A DNA stretch of 58,680 nt from Streptomyces griseosporeus (GCF_014656055.1 NZ_BNBR01000001.1:2046134-2104813), one strand, 5' to 3'. Positions 16,007-24,728 are shown, counted from the stretch's first letter. Notes: a model not told the origin generated them from the letters alone. Program-made: numbers and translations.

Positions 16007-17005
16007 ATGCCCCAGCTCCTCCGCCGTCTCGCCCGGCGCCGCGCCCCCCGGGTGGCGGCCGTCGGCGTCGTCGCGCTCGGGCTGCTGCTGTGGTGGCTGC
16101 TGCCCCTGGGCGAGGAGCCGCCCCGGGGCACGATCACCTTCAGCACCGGCACCCCGAGCGGCGTCTACCAGGTGTACGGCGAGATGCTGCGCACCGAGTT
16201 CCGCAAGGACATGCCCGATCTGAAGGTACGGCTGATCACCAGCGACGGCTCGCAGGAGAACGTGGCCCGGGTGGCCCGGGGCGAGGCCGACTTCACCATC
16301 GCGGCGGCGGACGCGGTGGAGACGTACGAGCTGAACGGCGGCGCGGGAGCCGGCCGGCTGCGCGGGGTGGCCCGCCTGTACGACGACTACGTGCAGCTCG
16401 TCGTGGCCCGCGACTCGGACATCCGCTCGGTCGCGGACCTGCGGGGCAAGCGGGTGGCCATCGGCCCTCCGGAGTCCGGTGTGCGGCTCATCGCGGACCG
16501 GGTGCTGAAGGCGGCGGGCATCGACGCCGAGCGGGACATCACGCCGGAGAGCGACGGCATCGGCAGCGCGCCGGGCCGGCTGAAGCGGGGCGCGATCGAC
16601 GCGTTCTTCTGGTCGGGCGGCCTGCCCACGGACGGCGTACGGCAGCTCGCCGACGGATTCGCGATCCGGTTCCTGCCGATCCAGGCGGACCTGGTGGCGA
16701 AGCTGCACCGGGACGGCGACGCCACCCGCTACTACCGGGCCACCAGCATGCCGGAGTCGGCCTACCCGACCGTGCAGAACGGCGCGGCCGTGCCGACCAT
16801 GGCCGTCTCCAACCTGCTCATCACGCGCGCCGACATGGACCCCGAACTGACCGAGTGGCTGACCCGTACCGTTATCAAGAGCCGCGACGGCATCGGCGCG
16901 CACGTCCACTCCGCCCAGCTGGTCGACCTGCGCACGGCGATCTACACCGACCCGCTCCAGCTGCATGAGGGCGCCCGCAACTACTACCGGTCCGTCAAGC
17001 CGTAG
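16007..17005 (+). CDS. TAXI-family solute-binding protein, membrane-anchored
   Basis: The 332-residue protein starts RRLARRRAPRVAAVGVVALGLLLWWLLPL, a single basic-then-hydrophobic anchor without a lipobox or clear cleavage site. The rest is a TAXI solute-binding domain with the opening FSTGTPSGVYQVYGEML, SDGSQENVARVARGEADF and LRGKRVAIGPPESGVR. TAXI proteins normally feed TRAP transporters, and one structurally known member (from Thermus) binds glutamate or glutamine. No TRAP membrane subunit is nearby. Its gene is convergent with gluK and overlaps it by 11 bases. A role as an extracellular sensor partner for GluK is my inference. AGGA lies nine bases upstream of the ATG. Confidence 0.9.
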   Translation: MPQLLRRLARRRAPRVAAVGVVALGLLLWWLLPLGEEPPRGTITFSTGTPSGVYQVYGEMLRTEFRKDMPDLKVRLITSDGSQENVARVARGEADFTIAAADAVETYELNGGAGAGRLRGVARLYDDYVQLVVARDSDIRSVADLRGKRVAIGPPESGVRLIADRVLKAAGIDAERDITPESDGIGSAPGRLKRGAIDAFFWSGGLPTDGVRQLADGFAIRFLPIQADLVAKLHRDGDATRYYRATSMPESAYPTVQNGAAVPTMAVSNLLITRADMDPELTEWLTRTVIKSRDGIGAHVHSAQLVDLRTAIYTDPLQLHEGARNYYRSVKP

Positions 17006-18416
17006 CGGAGCCGTCCGCGGGCCCCGTCCGCGGCACCCGTACCGTCACCTTCAGCCCGTGCGGCTCGTGGTGGGCGTACTCGATCGAGCCGCCGCCCGCC
17101 GCGAGCAGGGCCCGGGAGATGGACAGACCGAGGCCGGAGCCCTTGATGTTCTGGTGCCGGCCGCTGCGCCAGAAGCGGTCGCCGACCCGGGTCAGCTCCT
17201 CGTCGGTCAGGCCGGGCCCGTGGTCGGCGACGACGACGCTCGAGGTGTCGCCGTCGGCGGTGACCGACACCCGCACGGTCTCCCCCGCGGGCGTGAACTT
17301 GACCGCGTTGTCGATCACCGCGTCCAGCGCGGACGACAGCGTCACCGGATCGGCCCAGCCCGTGACCGGCGGGCAGTCGCCGACCAGCCGGACGTCCTTG
17401 ACCTCCGCGACCGGCGCCCACGCGGCGACGCGCTCGGCGGCCAGCGCGCCGATGTCGGTGACGGTCAGGTCGGCCTCGGCGTGCTCGGCGAGCGCGAGGT
17501 CGAGCAGGTCGTCCAGGACCTGGGCGAGGCGGCGGCCCTCCGCCTGCACCGAGGCGATCTCCTCGTTGTCCTCCGGCAGTTCCAGCGCGAGCAGCTCGAT
17601 CCGCAGCAGCAGCGCGGAGAGCGGGTTGCGCAGCTGGTGGGAGGCGTCCGCGACGAAGGCCCGCTGCTGCTCCAGCACGTCCTCGACGTTGTCCGCCATC
17701 TCGTTGAACGACTTCGCCAGCCGTCTGAGTTCCGGCGGCCCGCTCGCCACCGCGACCCGGGACTTGAGGCGTCCGGTGGCGATGTCGTGGGTGGTGGCGT
17801 CGAGGATCCGCACGGGCCGGAGCACCCACCCGGTGAGCCGGAGCGCGGCGCCGACCGCGAGCAGCATGGCCGCGATCAGCCCAGCGGCGATGACCAGCCA
17901 GCCGCGCAGGATCCGCGAGCGCATCTGCCCGGTGGGCGAGTCGGTGACCACGACCGCGACGACGTCGCCGTCCCGGATGACCGGCGAGGCGACCACGAGC
18001 CGGCCCCGCTGCCACGGCCACACCTGCTTCGGGTCGTGGCTGCGGCGGCTGAGCAGCGCCTCCGCGAAGGCGTCCCGCACCTCCCCTTCCCGCGGCAGGA
18101 AGAAGTCGGCGGGGGCGCGCGCCATGGGGGTGTCGGTGCGGTAGAAGACGCCGGCCCGGATGCCGTACACCTCGTGGTAGCTGGCCAGTTCGCGGCTGAG
18201 CGTCTCCAGGCGTTCGTCCTGCGGGTTCGGGTCCGCCTCGCCGGGGGTCTCGGTGACGTACTGGGCGAGCGCGGCGAAGCGTGCGGTGTCGTCGATGCGG
18301 TCCACGACGACCTGCTGCTGCTCGGCCGCGGCGCGGCTGAGGGCGAGCGGGATGCCGAGGGCGAGCAGCACGGCCGCCATCAGCACGATGAGCAGCGGCA
18401 GCAGGCGTGTGCGCAA
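16995..18416 (-). CDS. gluK: Sensor histidine kinase GluK (glutamate-responsive)
   Basis: The 473-residue kinase has two membrane helices (about 5-25 and 155-185) around an extracellular sensor of about 130 residues, a HAMP domain, a HisKA site H260 (DASHQLRNPLSA) and a HATPase domain with VIDNAVKFTP and DHGPGL. In S. coelicolor, GluK with GluR responds to glutamate and controls gluABCD; position and arrangement match. It is downstream of gluR (10-base gap). The 3' end overlaps the convergent TAXI gene by 11 bases. Confidence 0.9.
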   Translation of the reverse strand: MRTRLLPLLIVLMAAVLLALGIPLALSRAAAEQQQVVVDRIDDTARFAALAQYVTETPGEADPNPQDERLETLSRELASYHEVYGIRAGVFYRTDTPMARAPADFFLPREGEVRDAFAEALLSRRSHDPKQVWPWQRGRLVVASPVIRDGDVVAVVVTDSPTGQMRSRILRGWLVIAAGLIAAMLLAVGAALRLTGWVLRPVRILDATTHDIATGRLKSRVAVASGPPELRRLAKSFNEMADNVEDVLEQQRAFVADASHQLRNPLSALLLRIELLALELPEDNEEIASVQAEGRRLAQVLDDLLDLALAEHAEADLTVTDIGALAAERVAAWAPVAEVKDVRLVGDCPPVTGWADPVTLSSALDAVIDNAVKFTPAGETVRVSVTADGDTSSVVVADHGPGLTDEELTRVGDRFWRSGRHQNIKGSGLGLSISRALLAAGGGSIEYAHHEPHGLKVTVRVPRTGPADGSATA

Positions 18417-18426
18417 CCGGTCCCCG

Positions 18427-19113
18427 CTAGGCGGCCGGGGCGACGAGGCGGTAGCCGACGCCGCGGACGGTCTCGATCAGGGCGGGCATGCGCAGCTTGG
18501 CGCGCAGGGAGGCGACGTGCACCTCCAGCGTGCGGCCGGTCCCCTCCCAGCTGGTGCGCCAGACCTCGCTGATGATCTGCTCGCGGCGGAAGACCACGCC
18601 GGGGCGCTGGGCGAGCAGCGCGAGCAGGTCGAACTCCTTGCGGGTCAGCTGCACGACCGAGCCGTCGACGGTGACCTGCCGGGTGGGCAGCTCGATGTGG
18701 ACGGGGCCGAGGCGCAGCGCAATCTCGGTGGAGCCGGTGGTGTCCTCGTGGACGGTGCGCCGGCTGACGGCGTGGATCCGGGCGAGCAGTTCCCCGGTGT
18801 CGTACGGCTTGACCACGTAGTCGTCGGCGCCGAGGTTGAGGCCGTGGATGCGCGAGCGCACGTCGGAGCGGGCGGTGACCATGATCACCGGGGTGCTGGT
18901 GCGCTTGCGGATCTTGCCGCACACCTCGTAGCCGTCCTGGTCGGGCAGGCCGAGGTCGAGCAGGACGACACCGAATCCGGGGCCCTCGGGGACGAGTGCC
19001 TGCAGTGCTTCCTCGCCGTTGCGCGCGTGCGTGACGTCGAAACCGTGCCGCGCGAGGACCGCGGACAGGGCCGCGGCGACATGGTTGTCGTCCTCGACGA
19101 GCAGCAGTCTCAT
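18427..19113 (-). CDS. gluR: OmpR-family response regulator GluR
   Basis: The 228-residue regulator has a receiver domain with D8-D9, phosphoacceptor D53 (VVLLDLGLP) and the YDTGELLARI helix, then an OmpR winged helix (ending TVRGVGYRLVAP). It is divergent from gluABCD and, as in S. coelicolor, should act at the shared intergenic region. The ATG at 19113 follows GGAGGAGGCCGGG and begins the RLLLVEDD strand; the open frame upstream is not protein-like. Confidence 0.92.
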   Translation of the reverse strand: MRLLLVEDDNHVAAALSAVLARHGFDVTHARNGEEALQALVPEGPGFGVVLLDLGLPDQDGYEVCGKIRKRTSTPVIMVTARSDVRSRIHGLNLGADDYVVKPYDTGELLARIHAVSRRTVHEDTTGSTEIALRLGPVHIELPTRQVTVDGSVVQLTRKEFDLLALLAQRPGVVFRREQIISEVWRTSWEGTGRTLEVHVASLRAKLRMPALIETVRGVGYRLVAPAA

Positions 19114-19289
19114 CCCGGCCTCCTCCGGTTCACCGTCCGTACCTGCTCTCTCTGTAGCCATGCGAGCACACGCGCGTGCACCATGGCAGTCACGCTGATG
19201 GACGACGACGCCGTCAAGAGGGTTCCGGGTGCCCGGGACTTTAGTTATCCGGCCGATACGTCCGCTGGTCACAAGTGCTACGACACGTG

Positions 19290-19305
19290 TCCGATTGCTA
19301 TCGGA
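19290..19305. promoter_or_regulatory. Inverted repeat TCCGAT-TGCT-ATCGGA
   Basis: A perfect 6-base inverted repeat with a 4-base spacer lies about 30 bases upstream of the gluA -35 box. It is a candidate operator; the binding protein is unknown. Confidence 0.5.
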
Positions 19306-19313
19306 TCGTGATG

Positions 19314-19331
19314 CTCAGATTCCCCTCAGAT
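19314..19331 (+). promoter_or_regulatory. CTCAGAT direct repeat, 11-base spacing (candidate GluR site)
   Basis: CTCAGAT occurs at 19314-19320 and 19325-19331. The 11-base period is typical for dimers of OmpR-family regulators, and the second copy ends four bases before the predicted -35 box of gluA. GluR is the obvious candidate, by inference. Confidence 0.55.
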
Positions 19332-19335
19332 GTAA

Positions 19336-19364
19336 TGACGCTGGTCGGGAAGGGTTACTACTGT
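19336..19364 (+). promoter_or_regulatory. Predicted gluA promoter
   Basis: TGACGC (19336-19341) and TACTGT (19359-19364) are separated by 17 bases. The TACTGT -10 lies about 35 bases before the gluA ATG, giving a short leader that includes GAGGAGG. Confidence 0.5.
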
Positions 19365-19398
19365 CCTGCGAAACCGAGGAGGACGGAGCCCAAGAGCG

Positions 19399-20175
19399 AT
19401 GACCAATGTATCGGTGGCCAAGGAAGACGTGGCCGCGACCGACGAACTGGTCGTCCTGAAGAGCGTCAACAAGCACTTCGGCGCGTTGCACGTACTCCAG
19501 GACATCGACCTGACGATCGGGCGCGGCGAGGTGGTCGTGGTGATCGGACCCTCCGGGTCCGGCAAGTCCACGCTGTGCCGCACCATCAACCGCCTGGAGA
19601 CCATCGACTCGGGCACGATCACGATCGACGGCAAGCCGCTCCCCCAGGAGGGCAAGGAGCTGGCCCGGCTGCGCGCCGACGTCGGCATGGTCTTCCAGTC
19701 CTTCAACCTCTTCGCGCACAAGACCGTGCTCGAGAACGTGATGCTGGGCCAGATCAAGGTCCGCAGGACCGACAAGAAGCAGGCCGAGGAGAAGGCCCGG
19801 GCCCTGCTCGACCGGGTCGGCGTGGGCACGCAGGCCGACAAGTACCCGGCGCAGCTCTCCGGCGGCCAGCAGCAGCGCGTCGCGATCGCGCGGGCGCTGG
19901 CGATGGGGCCGAAGGTGATGCTCTTCGACGAGCCGACCTCGGCCCTGGACCCGGAGATGATCAACGAGGTCCTGGAGGTCATGCAGCAGCTCGCGCGGGA
20001 CGGGATGACCATGGTCGTGGTCACCCACGAAATGGGCTTCGCACGTTCGGCGGCAAACCGCGTGGTGTTCATGGCGGACGGCCGCATCGTCGAACAGGCT
20101 GCGCCCGATCAGTTCTTCAGCAACCCGCGCAGCGACCGCGCCAAGGACTTCCTGTCGAAGATCCTCCACCACTGA
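19399..20175 (+). CDS. gluA: Glutamate ABC transporter ATP-binding protein GluA
   Basis: The 258-residue ATPase has Walker [11 protein letters not shown]-loop VFQSFNLF, signature [15 protein letters not shown], Walker [13 protein letters not shown] and switch His in VVVTHEMGF. This is the polar amino acid importer type, matching GluA of the S. coelicolor and Corynebacterium glutamate systems. It is the first gene of gluABCD. GAGGAGG lies about 20 bases before the ATG, so translation may use a nearer weak site (GAGCG). Confidence 0.95.
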   Translation: MTNVSVAKEDVAATDELVVLKSVNKHFGALHVLQDIDLTIGRGEVVVVIGPSGSGKSTLCRTINRLETIDSGTITIDGKPLPQEGKELARLRADVGMVFQSFNLFAHKTVLENVMLGQIKVRRTDKKQAEEKARALLDRVGVGTQADKYPAQLSGGQQQRVAIARALAMGPKVMLFDEPTSALDPEMINEVLEVMQQLARDGMTMVVVTHEMGFARSAANRVVFMADGRIVEQAAPDQFFSNPRSDRAKDFLSKILHH

Positions 20176-20233
20176 CCGTCGGCCGCCTCGCCCCGAGGGC
20201 CCGCATCTCTTCATCACGCAAAGGATGTCCACC

Positions 20234-21070
20234 ATGAAGCTCCGCAAGGTCACCGCCGCCTCGGCCGTCGCCCTCACGCTCGCTCTGACCGCCACCGCGT
20301 GCGGTGGCGGTGACAAGGACTCGAACTCCTCCGGTGGCGGCGGCAAGATCAAGATCGGTATCAAGTACGACCAGCCGGGTCTGGGCCTGAAGGAGCCGAA
20401 CGGCGACTTCTCCGGCTTCGACGTCGACGTGGCCACGTACGTCGCGGGCCAGCTCGGCTACAAGCCGGACCAGATCGAGTTCGTGGAGACCAAGAGCGCC
20501 GACCGCGAGAACGCGCTCTCCCGCGGTGACGTGAAGTTCATCGTGGCCACTTACTCGATCACCCCGAAGCGCCAGGAGAAGGTCGACTTCGCCGGCCCCT
20601 ACCTGCTGGCCCACCAGGACCTGCTGGTCAAGAAGGACTCGAAGATCTCCAAGGGCACGGACCTCAACGGCGAGAAGCTGTGTTCCGTGACCGGTTCGAC
20701 CTCGGCGCAGAACGTCAAGGACAAGATCGCGCCCGACGCCCAGCTGAAGAAGTACAGCGGCTACTCCGAGTGCATCGCCGGCCTGCAGAGCGGCGCCGTG
20801 GACGCCGTGACCACCGACGACTCGATCCTCGCGGGCTTCGCGGCGCAGGACAAGTACAAGGGTCAGTTCAAGCTCGTCGGTCTGAAGCTGAGCAACGAGA
20901 ACTACGGCATCGGCGTCAAGAAGGGCGACAAGGAGACGCTCGACAAGATCAACAAGGCGCTGGAGAAGATGGTCAGCGACGGTTCCTGGCAGAAGGCCGT
21001 CGACAAGAACTTCGGCCCGGCCGACTACAAGAACGAGCAGGCTCCGAAGATCGGCAACATCGTCCAGTAA
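20234..21070 (+). CDS. gluB: Glutamate-binding lipoprotein GluB
   Basis: The 278-residue protein has a lipoprotein signal with lipobox LTATAC, a Gly/Ser-rich linker and a cluster-F binding domain with FSGFDVDVATYVAGQL, ENALSRGDVKFIVATYSITPKRQEKVDFAGPYL. It would capture glutamate for GluC-GluD. The ATG at 20234 is chosen because AAAGGA lies eight bases ahead; an ATG at 20225 overlaps that site. A 12-bp hairpin follows, before gluC. Confidence 0.94.
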   Translation: MKLRKVTAASAVALTLALTATACGGGDKDSNSSGGGGKIKIGIKYDQPGLGLKEPNGDFSGFDVDVATYVAGQLGYKPDQIEFVETKSADRENALSRGDVKFIVATYSITPKRQEKVDFAGPYLLAHQDLLVKKDSKISKGTDLNGEKLCSVTGSTSAQNVKDKIAPDAQLKKYSGYSECIAGLQSGAVDAVTTDDSILAGFAAQDKYKGQFKLVGLKLSNENYGIGVKKGDKETLDKINKALEKMVSDGSWQKAVDKNFGPADYKNEQAPKIGNIVQ

Positions 21071-21101
21071 CGGCTCACCGCAGCCGGCTCGGGACCTCGG
21101 C

Positions 21102-21138
21102 GCGCGCCGCCGCCACCGCTCTCCCTGCGGCGGCGCGC
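21102..21138 (+). repeat. 12-bp perfect hairpin between gluB and gluC
   Basis: Arms GCGCGCCGCCGC (21102-21113) and GCGGCGGCGCGC (21127-21138) pair exactly around a 13-base loop. No T-run follows. A hairpin after the binding-protein gene is a common way to keep its message more abundant than that of the permeases. Confidence 0.75.
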
Positions 21139-21178
21139 ACCGCCCTCCACGTACGTCAACCCGGAAGCGCGGGAGATC

Positions 21179-21847
21179 GTGTTCGACTTTCTTGAAGGCT
21201 ACGACGTCCTAGGGGCGTTCTGGATGACGGTGAAACTCACCGTCTTCTCTGCCGTGGGCTCCCTGATCTGGGGCACCCTCCTCGCCGCGATGCGGGTCAG
21301 CCCGGTCCCGCTCATGCGCGGATTCGGCACCGCGTACGTGAACATCGTCCGGAACATCCCGCTGACGGTGATCATCGTCTTCTCCTCGCTCGGTCTCGCC
21401 GACATCTTCGGGGTGACGCTCGGCGCGAAGGACGACTTCGACGTACTGGGCTTCCGGCTGGCGGTCCTCAGTCTGGTCGCCTACACGGCGGCCTTCGTAT
21501 GCGAGTCGATCCGCTCCGGCATCAACACCGTGCCTCTCGGCCAGGCCGAGGCGGCCCGCGCGATCGGCCTGAACTTCAGCCAGACGCTGCGGCTGATCGT
21601 GCTGCCGCAGGCCTTCCGCTCGGTCATCGGCCCGCTCGCCAACGTCCTGATCGCCCTGACCAAGAACACCACGGTGGCCGCCGCCATCGGCGTCGCCGAG
21701 GCGGCCACCCTGATGAAGGACATGATCGAGAACGAGGCCCAGACCCTCGCCATCGGCGCGGTGTTCGCCCTCGGCTTCGTGATCCTGACCCTGCCCACCG
21801 GCCTGATCCTCGGCTGGCTCGCCAAGCGACTGGCGGTGAAGCGATGA
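21179..21847 (+). CDS. gluC: Glutamate ABC transporter permease GluC
   Basis: The 222-residue membrane protein has the inner-membrane BPD_transp_1 pattern, including the EAARAIGLNFSQTLRLIVLPQAFR coupling loop and about five helices. It starts at GTG 21179 after GGGAGA. It ends in an ATGA overlap with gluD, so the two permeases are translationally coupled, consistent with a heterodimer. Confidence 0.93.
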   Translation: MFDFLEGYDVLGAFWMTVKLTVFSAVGSLIWGTLLAAMRVSPVPLMRGFGTAYVNIVRNIPLTVIIVFSSLGLADIFGVTLGAKDDFDVLGFRLAVLSLVAYTAAFVCESIRSGINTVPLGQAEAARAIGLNFSQTLRLIVLPQAFRSVIGPLANVLIALTKNTTVAAAIGVAEAATLMKDMIENEAQTLAIGAVFALGFVILTLPTGLILGWLAKRLAVKR

Positions 21848-22755
21848 GCTCCGTCCTCTACGACACGCCCGGCCCGCGGGCCAAACGGCGCAACGTCCTG
21901 CTGTCCGTCGTCTTCTTCGCCCTCCTCCTCCTTCTCGCGTGGTGGATCTGGCAGACGATGGACGACAAGGGCCAGCTCGCCGGTGCCCTGTGGAAGCCGT
22001 TCGTCGAGGCCGACGCCTGGACGACGTATCTGCTGCCCGGTCTGAGCAACACGCTCAAGGCGGCCGCGCTCGCCATGGTCATCGCTCTCCCGCTCGGCGC
22101 CTTCTTCGGCATCGCACGCCTGTCCGACCACCGCTGGGTGCGCGGCCCCGCCGCCGTGGTGGTGGAGTTCTTCCGGGCGATCCCCGTCCTGCTGCTGATG
22201 CTGTTCGCCAACGAGCTGTACGCCCGCTACACGGACGTCACCAGCGAGGACCGGCCCTTCTACGCGGTCGTCACCGGCCTTGTCCTCTACAACGCCTCCG
22301 TCCTCGCCGAGGTGGTCCGGGCCGGCATCCTGTCGCTGCCCCGCGGCCAGACCGAGGCGGCCAAGGCCATCGGCCTGCGCAAGGGCCAGACCATGACCAG
22401 CATCCTGCTCCCGCAGGCGGTCACGGCGATGCTGCCGGCCATCGTGAGCCAGCTGGTGGTCATCGTGAAGGACACCGCGCTGGGCGGTGTGATGATCGGC
22501 TACGGCGAGCTGCTCAACTCGCGCAGCACACTCGCGGCCAACTACGCCAACGTCGTCCCCAGCTTCATCGTGGTGGCGGCCATCTACATCGTGCTGAACT
22601 TCGCCCTGACGACCTTCGCGAGCTGGCTGGAGGCCCGCCTGCGGCGCAGCAAGCGGGGGACGGGCGCGGTGCTCGGCGCGGACAAGGTCGACGACGTCAA
22701 CGCGGCCGAGGTCGGCGGCACCTACGGAACCGGAGCGGGCGGCGGCGCGATCTGA
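21844..22755 (+). CDS. gluD: Glutamate ABC transporter permease GluD
   Basis: The 303-residue permease has an N-terminal helix (VLLSVVFFALLLLLAWWIW), then the BPD_transp_1 domain with EAAKAIGLRKGQTMTSILLPQAV. The first 60 residues and the last 40 polar residues make it longer than GluC. It pairs with GluC and GluA and closes the operon; a hairpin follows 40 bases later. Confidence 0.93.
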   Translation: MSSVLYDTPGPRAKRRNVLLSVVFFALLLLLAWWIWQTMDDKGQLAGALWKPFVEADAWTTYLLPGLSNTLKAAALAMVIALPLGAFFGIARLSDHRWVRGPAAVVVEFFRAIPVLLLMLFANELYARYTDVTSEDRPFYAVVTGLVLYNASVLAEVVRAGILSLPRGQTEAAKAIGLRKGQTMTSILLPQAVTAMLPAIVSQLVVIVKDTALGGVMIGYGELLNSRSTLAANYANVVPSFIVVAAIYIVLNFALTTFASWLEARLRRSKRGTGAVLGADKVDDVNAAEVGGTYGTGAGGGAI

Positions 22756-22795
22756 CGGCGCCTCGGTGACCCACCGTCACCTCGCTTGACCCATC

Positions 22796-22827
22796 GGAGG
22801 GCAGTGGCATGATCGCCACTGCCCTCC
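22796..22827 (+). terminator. Hairpin after gluD
   Basis: GGAGGGCAGTGGC (22796-22808) and GCCACTGCCCTCC (22815-22827) form a perfect 13-bp stem with a 6-base loop. A U-tract is missing, which is common for streptomycete terminators. It ends gluABCD, about 120 bases before the next gene. Confidence 0.75.
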
Positions 22828-22945
22828 GTCACTTGACGCAAGCACCGGCAATGGGTTGCATACGTTCTGTGATCGTGCACCCTGCTCCAACCTTCTGTTC
22901 ACACACGTCTCTCAGGACATCGCCGCGGGCAGGGGGCGCCGCGCA

Positions 22946-24553
22946 ATGGACCCGGTGATCATCGTCGGGGCGGGGCCTGTCGGGCTCACGCTCGCACTGG
23001 CGCTGGCCCGCCAGGAGGTGCCGGCCGTCGTCCTCGACGAGGGCCCCGGCAAGGACGAACCCCGCCTCGCCCGCACCGTCGTGCTCCGCGAGGACACCGC
23101 CGCCCTGCTGGAACGTCTCACCGGGGTACCGCTCGCCGAGGCCGGGGTGCGTTGGGCCGGATGGCGGTCGATGCGGCGCAAGCAGGTGATGCGCGCGATC
23201 ACGTTCGAGGACGGCGCCGGGCCCGCCCCCCTGCACATCGCCCAGCACGTCGTCACCGGCGCCCTGCGCGCCGCCCTCGACGGCGAACCGCTCGTCAAGG
23301 TCGCCGTCGACAGCCGCCTCGACACCGTCGAGCAGGAGCCCTCCGGTGTCACCGCCCACACCCGCGGCCCCAAGAGCACCTGGTGGCGCGGCAGTTACCT
23401 GGTCGGCTGCGACGGCCCCCGCTCCACCGTGCGCAAGCTGACCGACATCCGCTTCCCCGGCCGCACGGCCGTGGAACGGCACGCCGTCGCCGCCCTGCGC
23501 ACCGAACTTCCCTGGCCGGACGAAGCGTTGCTGCACCGGACGCCGCCGTGGCGGACCTCCGGCCCCTTCGCCGGGGAGATCACCGCCCGTCCCCTCCCCG
23601 AGGGGGTCTGGCGCCTGGACTGGCTGCTGCCGCCCGGCAAGGACCTGGTCACACCGGAGCTGCTGCTGACCCGCGTTCGGGAGACCCTGACCGGCTGGAA
23701 CGGCGGCTCGACGCCGTCGTACGAACTCCTCGACACCGGCGTCCACACGGTCCACCACCGCCTCGCCCGCCGCTGGCGGGCCGGCCGGGTCTTCCTCGCC
23801 GGGGACGCCGCCCACCTGCTCGGCACGCTCGGCACGCAGGGGCTGGACGAGGGGCTGCGGGACGCCGACAACCTCGCCTGGAAGCTGGCCCGGGTCTGGC
23901 ACCACGGGCCGCAGGAGGCGCTGCTCGACAGCTACCAGACCGAGCGGCGCGCGGCCGTCGCGGCCCGGCTGCGCGCGGCCGACCAGGTACTGCCGCTGCT
24001 CCGCGGCGGCGGGGGGCTGCGCTCGTACGTCCCCGGCACCGCCCGCGGCCACGACGCCCTGCTCACCGACGGCCACCTGGGACGCGGCCCGCTCGGCGAC
24101 CCGGGCACCTACGCCGACTCGCCGCTCGCGCCCCGGCACCTGGAGGCCGAGGTCCCCGTCGACACACCGGTGGGGGCGCCGGTGACCGACGTACGGGTCA
24201 CCGCCGAGGACGGCTCCTTCGTACAGCTGCGTGACCGGCTCGGGCGGGGCGCGCTGCTCGTCCTGCTGGTCGCCCCCGGCACCGGGGTGTGGGAGCGCAA
24301 GCACTGGGCGACGGCCGGGATCATGCCGCGGCTGGCCGCCGCGGTGGCCGCGCTGCCGCACCCGGCGGAGCTGCTGGTCGCCGAGGAGTACCCGGGGGCG
24401 GCTCCGCACACTGTCCTGCTGGTCCGGCCCGACGGCCACCTGGTGACGGCGCTCAACGGGGTCCGCCCGGCCGACCTGTACGCGGCGGCGGAGGCCACCC
24501 TGGGCGGCCCGGCGAAGAAGGCGGAGGCGTCGGCGGGGTCGGGGGCGGTCTGA
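22946..24553 (+). CDS. FAD-dependent aromatic-ring hydroxylase-like monooxygenase
   Basis: The 535-residue protein has an FAD Rossmann motif (VIIVGAGPVGLTLALALARQ, near the start), a second flavin motif VGCDGPRSTVRK and the late GD motif RVFLAGDAAHLLGTLGTQGLDEGLRDADNLAWKL. These define the PheA/TfdB group, which uses NAD(P)H to hydroxylate aromatic or polyketide substrates. The C-terminal thioredoxin-like region (from about 410) is also family-typical. No pathway genes lie nearby, so the substrate is unknown. The stop codon sits in the loop of a 7-bp hairpin (24543-24561). Start ATG 22946 begins the Rossmann fold; no strong ribosome binding site is visible. Confidence 0.88.
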   Translation: MDPVIIVGAGPVGLTLALALARQEVPAVVLDEGPGKDEPRLARTVVLREDTAALLERLTGVPLAEAGVRWAGWRSMRRKQVMRAITFEDGAGPAPLHIAQHVVTGALRAALDGEPLVKVAVDSRLDTVEQEPSGVTAHTRGPKSTWWRGSYLVGCDGPRSTVRKLTDIRFPGRTAVERHAVAALRTELPWPDEALLHRTPPWRTSGPFAGEITARPLPEGVWRLDWLLPPGKDLVTPELLLTRVRETLTGWNGGSTPSYELLDTGVHTVHHRLARRWRAGRVFLAGDAAHLLGTLGTQGLDEGLRDADNLAWKLARVWHHGPQEALLDSYQTERRAAVAARLRAADQVLPLLRGGGGLRSYVPGTARGHDALLTDGHLGRGPLGDPGTYADSPLAPRHLEAEVPVDTPVGAPVTDVRVTAEDGSFVQLRDRLGRGALLVLLVAPGTGVWERKHWATAGIMPRLAAAVAALPHPAELLVAEEYPGAAPHTVLLVRPDGHLVTALNGVRPADLYAAAEATLGGPAKKAEASAGSGAV

Positions 24554-24605
24554 CACCGCCCGACCGGGGCTCACCGTCACTGTGTGTCCACCATGTGACG
24601 GTGAG

Positions 24606-24634
24606 TTGACCGGTCGTCCCCGCCGTGCTGTACT
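24606..24634 (+). promoter_or_regulatory. Predicted promoter of the cysteine dioxygenase operon
   Basis: TTGACC (24606-24611) and TGTACT (24629-24634) are separated by 17 bases. Transcription would begin near 24641, about 40 bases before the leader peptide ATG and 165 before the cysteine dioxygenase start. Confidence 0.55.
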
Positions 24635-24680
24635 CCGGAGCGTGACCGACACCTGCGTGCGCCTGTGGCGGAGGGTCCAC

Positions 24681-24728
24681 ATGGACCTCGTCCGCTATGC
24701 GGGCTGCGTGTGTCGTCCGTCCTGTTGA
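24681..24728 (+). CDS. Cysteine-rich leader peptide (15 residues)
   Basis: The short frame encodes MDLVRYAGCVCRPSC, with three cysteines in the last seven residues just before TGA. GGAGGG lies five bases before the ATG, a stronger site than the one before the following gene. In-frame GTGs at 24657 and 24642 could extend it; the latter coincides with the predicted transcription start and could act leaderless. Cys-rich leaders of actinobacteria are known or suspected to sense cysteine through ribosome speed. Here the leader precedes cysteine dioxygenase by 79 bases, which include a GTCGCG-CTTC-CGCGAC hairpin (24774-24789) just upstream of the next start. Confidence 0.8.
   Translation: MDLVRYAGCVCRPSC

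Larger units (their letters stand above)
19114..19398. other. Divergent gluR/gluA regulatory region
   Basis: These 285 bases separate gluR and gluA and hold no gene. They contain a 6-4-6 inverted repeat (19290-19305), a direct repeat of CTCAGAT (19314-19331) and a predicted gluA promoter (19336-19364). The gluR-side promoter is not clear to me; TTGTGA with a GATAAC-like -10 on the minus strand is only a weak candidate. Confidence 0.6.
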
